Shown here: piece after piece, positions 63,270 through 64,000 of the stretch
Layout of the letters: every line of letters begins with the position of its first letter
How positions within the stretch are numbered: position 1 is the first letter of the stretch
NCBI RefSeq assembly: GCF_000702505.1
Contig: NZ_JNIM01000001.1
Span: 1,674,001 to 1,738,000 of the forward strand
Direction: 5' to 3'
Source: Thermogemmatispora carboxidivorans
GTDB taxonomy: Bacteria; Chloroflexota; Ktedonobacteria; Ktedonobacterales; Ktedonobacteraceae
Length of the DNA stretch: 64,000 bases
The notes under the pieces: model-generated
What the model was told of the DNA's origin: nothing
Database searches by the model: none
The model's input: the letters and a program-made list of their open reading frames with translations, nothing else
Made by a program: the position numbers and the translations under genes

Positions 63270-64000
63270 TTAGACCCCTACCGACTCTTCCTGCAGGAGC
63301 TGCATGGCGTGGCGCAAAATCTCTCTGGCATCGCCCAAAAGCCCGAGATCGGCCAGGGCAAAGATCGGCGCATTGCGATCGGGATTGATGGCCACAACGG
63401 TCTGAGCCTCCCGAATGCCGCTGGTGTGTTGGGCTGCACCCGAAATACCGCAGGCGATGTACAGCCTTGGACTGACACTTTTGCCGGTCGCGCCGATCTG
63501 GCGCTCTGGCTCAACCCAACCACGATCGGTGGCCACGCGACTGGCCCCCACGGCGGCACCTAGCAGACGGGCAAAGGCGGCCAGCTCGGCAAAGCCCTCG
63601 CGACCAACACCCCGACCGCCAGCGACAATCTTCTCGGCAGCTTCTAGCTCTACTTCCTCCGCTGAGGGGGCCTCGATCCCAAGGTGCTGCAGAGACGGGT
63701 TCCGCTCCTCGAAGGCAAGCGAAGGCTGGTAGGTGATCACCTCTGGCATGGGCAGCCCTACTGCTGGAGAGCCGGTCATCGGCGGTGTCCCTCGCGTGCC
63801 TGGCGCGAAGGTCACCAGAGCCGGCTGTCTCCCCAGCCGAGTACGCGTCTGGACGTACGCCCGCCCTCCATACAGGGCTCGCAGTGCCAGCAAGGCCTCC
63901 TGCTCCAGAGCAAAACGCAGGCAGCGCGCCACAAAAGGCAGCCCAAGCTGCGCTGCCAGGCGCGGGGCCCAGTCCTGGCCATTGACAGTGGCGCTGGTCA
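63270..64000 (-). CDS. fixB: Electron transfer flavoprotein alpha subunit FixB, partial
   Basis: C-terminal portion of FixB/EtfA; the N-terminus lies beyond the right edge. The visible frame continues upstream of a GTG at 63932 as SATVNGQDWAPRLAAQLGLPFVARC, normal EtfA sequence, so the gene is cut by the window and not truncated biologically. FAD-binding domain: VAGGRGVG (about 150 from the end), GASRVATDRGW, QIGATGKSVSPRLYIACGISGAAQHTSGI and AINPDRNAPIF. It should bind the electron-transferring FAD. First gene of the fix group in this window. Confidence 0.93.
   Translation of the reverse strand, partial: TSATVNGQDWAPRLAAQLGLPFVARCLRFALEQEALLALRALYGGRAYVQTRTRLGRQPALVTFAPGTRGTPPMTGSPAVGLPMPEVITYQPSLAFEERNPSLQHLGIEAPSAEEVELEAAEKIVAGGRGVGREGFAELAAFARLLGAAVGASRVATDRGWVEPERQIGATGKSVSPRLYIACGISGAAQHTSGIREAQTVVAINPDRNAPIFALADLGLLGDAREILRHAMQLLQEESVGV

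Noticed and set aside
1..64000. tRNA genes, CRISPR arrays, insertion sequences
   Set aside because: Intergenic regions were read on both strands; no cloverleaf, no regularly spaced repeat and no transposase were recognised. A tRNAscan or CRISPR search could still find something missed.

Overview
The window (about 60% GC by eye) looks like the chromosome of a Chloroflexota bacterium, most probably a Ktedonobacteria/Thermogemmatispora-type organism. This is inferred from the company of a Chlor_Arch_YYY (DUF2298) membrane protein with two Agl23-type proteins, a MurT/GatD pair, a DUF6788 protein, a 604-aa LepA, FixABCX and several Cys-anchored lipoproteins. No 16S rRNA or tRNA gene was seen, so the placement is not proven. 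No insertion sequence, prophage or CRISPR array was recognised.

Layout. 1-547: two sigma70-type promoters firing leftward out of the window. 548-6766: three tandem family-5 solute-binding lipoproteins (minus strand) without permeases or ATPases. 7132-12575: two unrecognised proteins, a large TPR protein and, divergently, a stand-alone cyclic-nucleotide-binding domain. 12863-18616: nrdR, a DUF6788 protein, long-form hpf, a ClpX-type zinc-finger protein and gatD-murT. 18746-26992: GH113-like lipoprotein, topA, isocitrate dehydrogenase, cupredoxin, and gmk-glpX. 27479-34155: rqcH, rpoN (sigma-54 with an inserted zinc ribbon), selD-rnc, RNase P RNA and a small gene. 34495-39605: glycerate kinase, aat, DUF4188 protein with TetR regulator, sedolisin-type protease. 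40661-49207: SWIM protein, mnmA-lepA, cupredoxin, AidB-like acyl-CoA dehydrogenase. 49646-59137: four large GT-C-type membrane proteins, the last two a recent tandem duplication. 59274-64000: fixB-(quinone oxidoreductase)-fixC-fixX-fixA, with fixB cut by the window end.

Most notable points. (1) selD is longer than a conventional gene call: an in-frame TGA at 32751-32753 sits exactly at the catalytic Cys/Sec position, a good promoter lies upstream of the upstream ATG, and two hairpins follow the TGA, so SelD is read as a selenoprotein. (2) Two compact orphan transcription units, at 45196-45510 (minus) and 40137-40310 (plus), each have a near-consensus promoter, a small peptide frame with Shine-Dalgarno and a U-tailed terminator; neither matches an RNA family I recognise. 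(3) The Agl23 pair shares a 590-bp block that is identical at DNA level, next to diverged blocks, which points to gene conversion. (4) Sigma-54 carries a CxxC-x10-CxxC insertion right after its activator-interacting region. (5) Many genes end in long, near-perfect hairpins without a U-tract.

Functionally the window mixes housekeeping (tRNA thiolation, translation factors, RNase P and III, topoisomerase I, dNTP control by NrdR, GMP kinase, peptidoglycan amidation) with surface and export functions (solute-binding lipoproteins, cupredoxins, protease, GT-C proteins) and an electron-transfer-flavoprotein system feeding quinone or ferredoxin.
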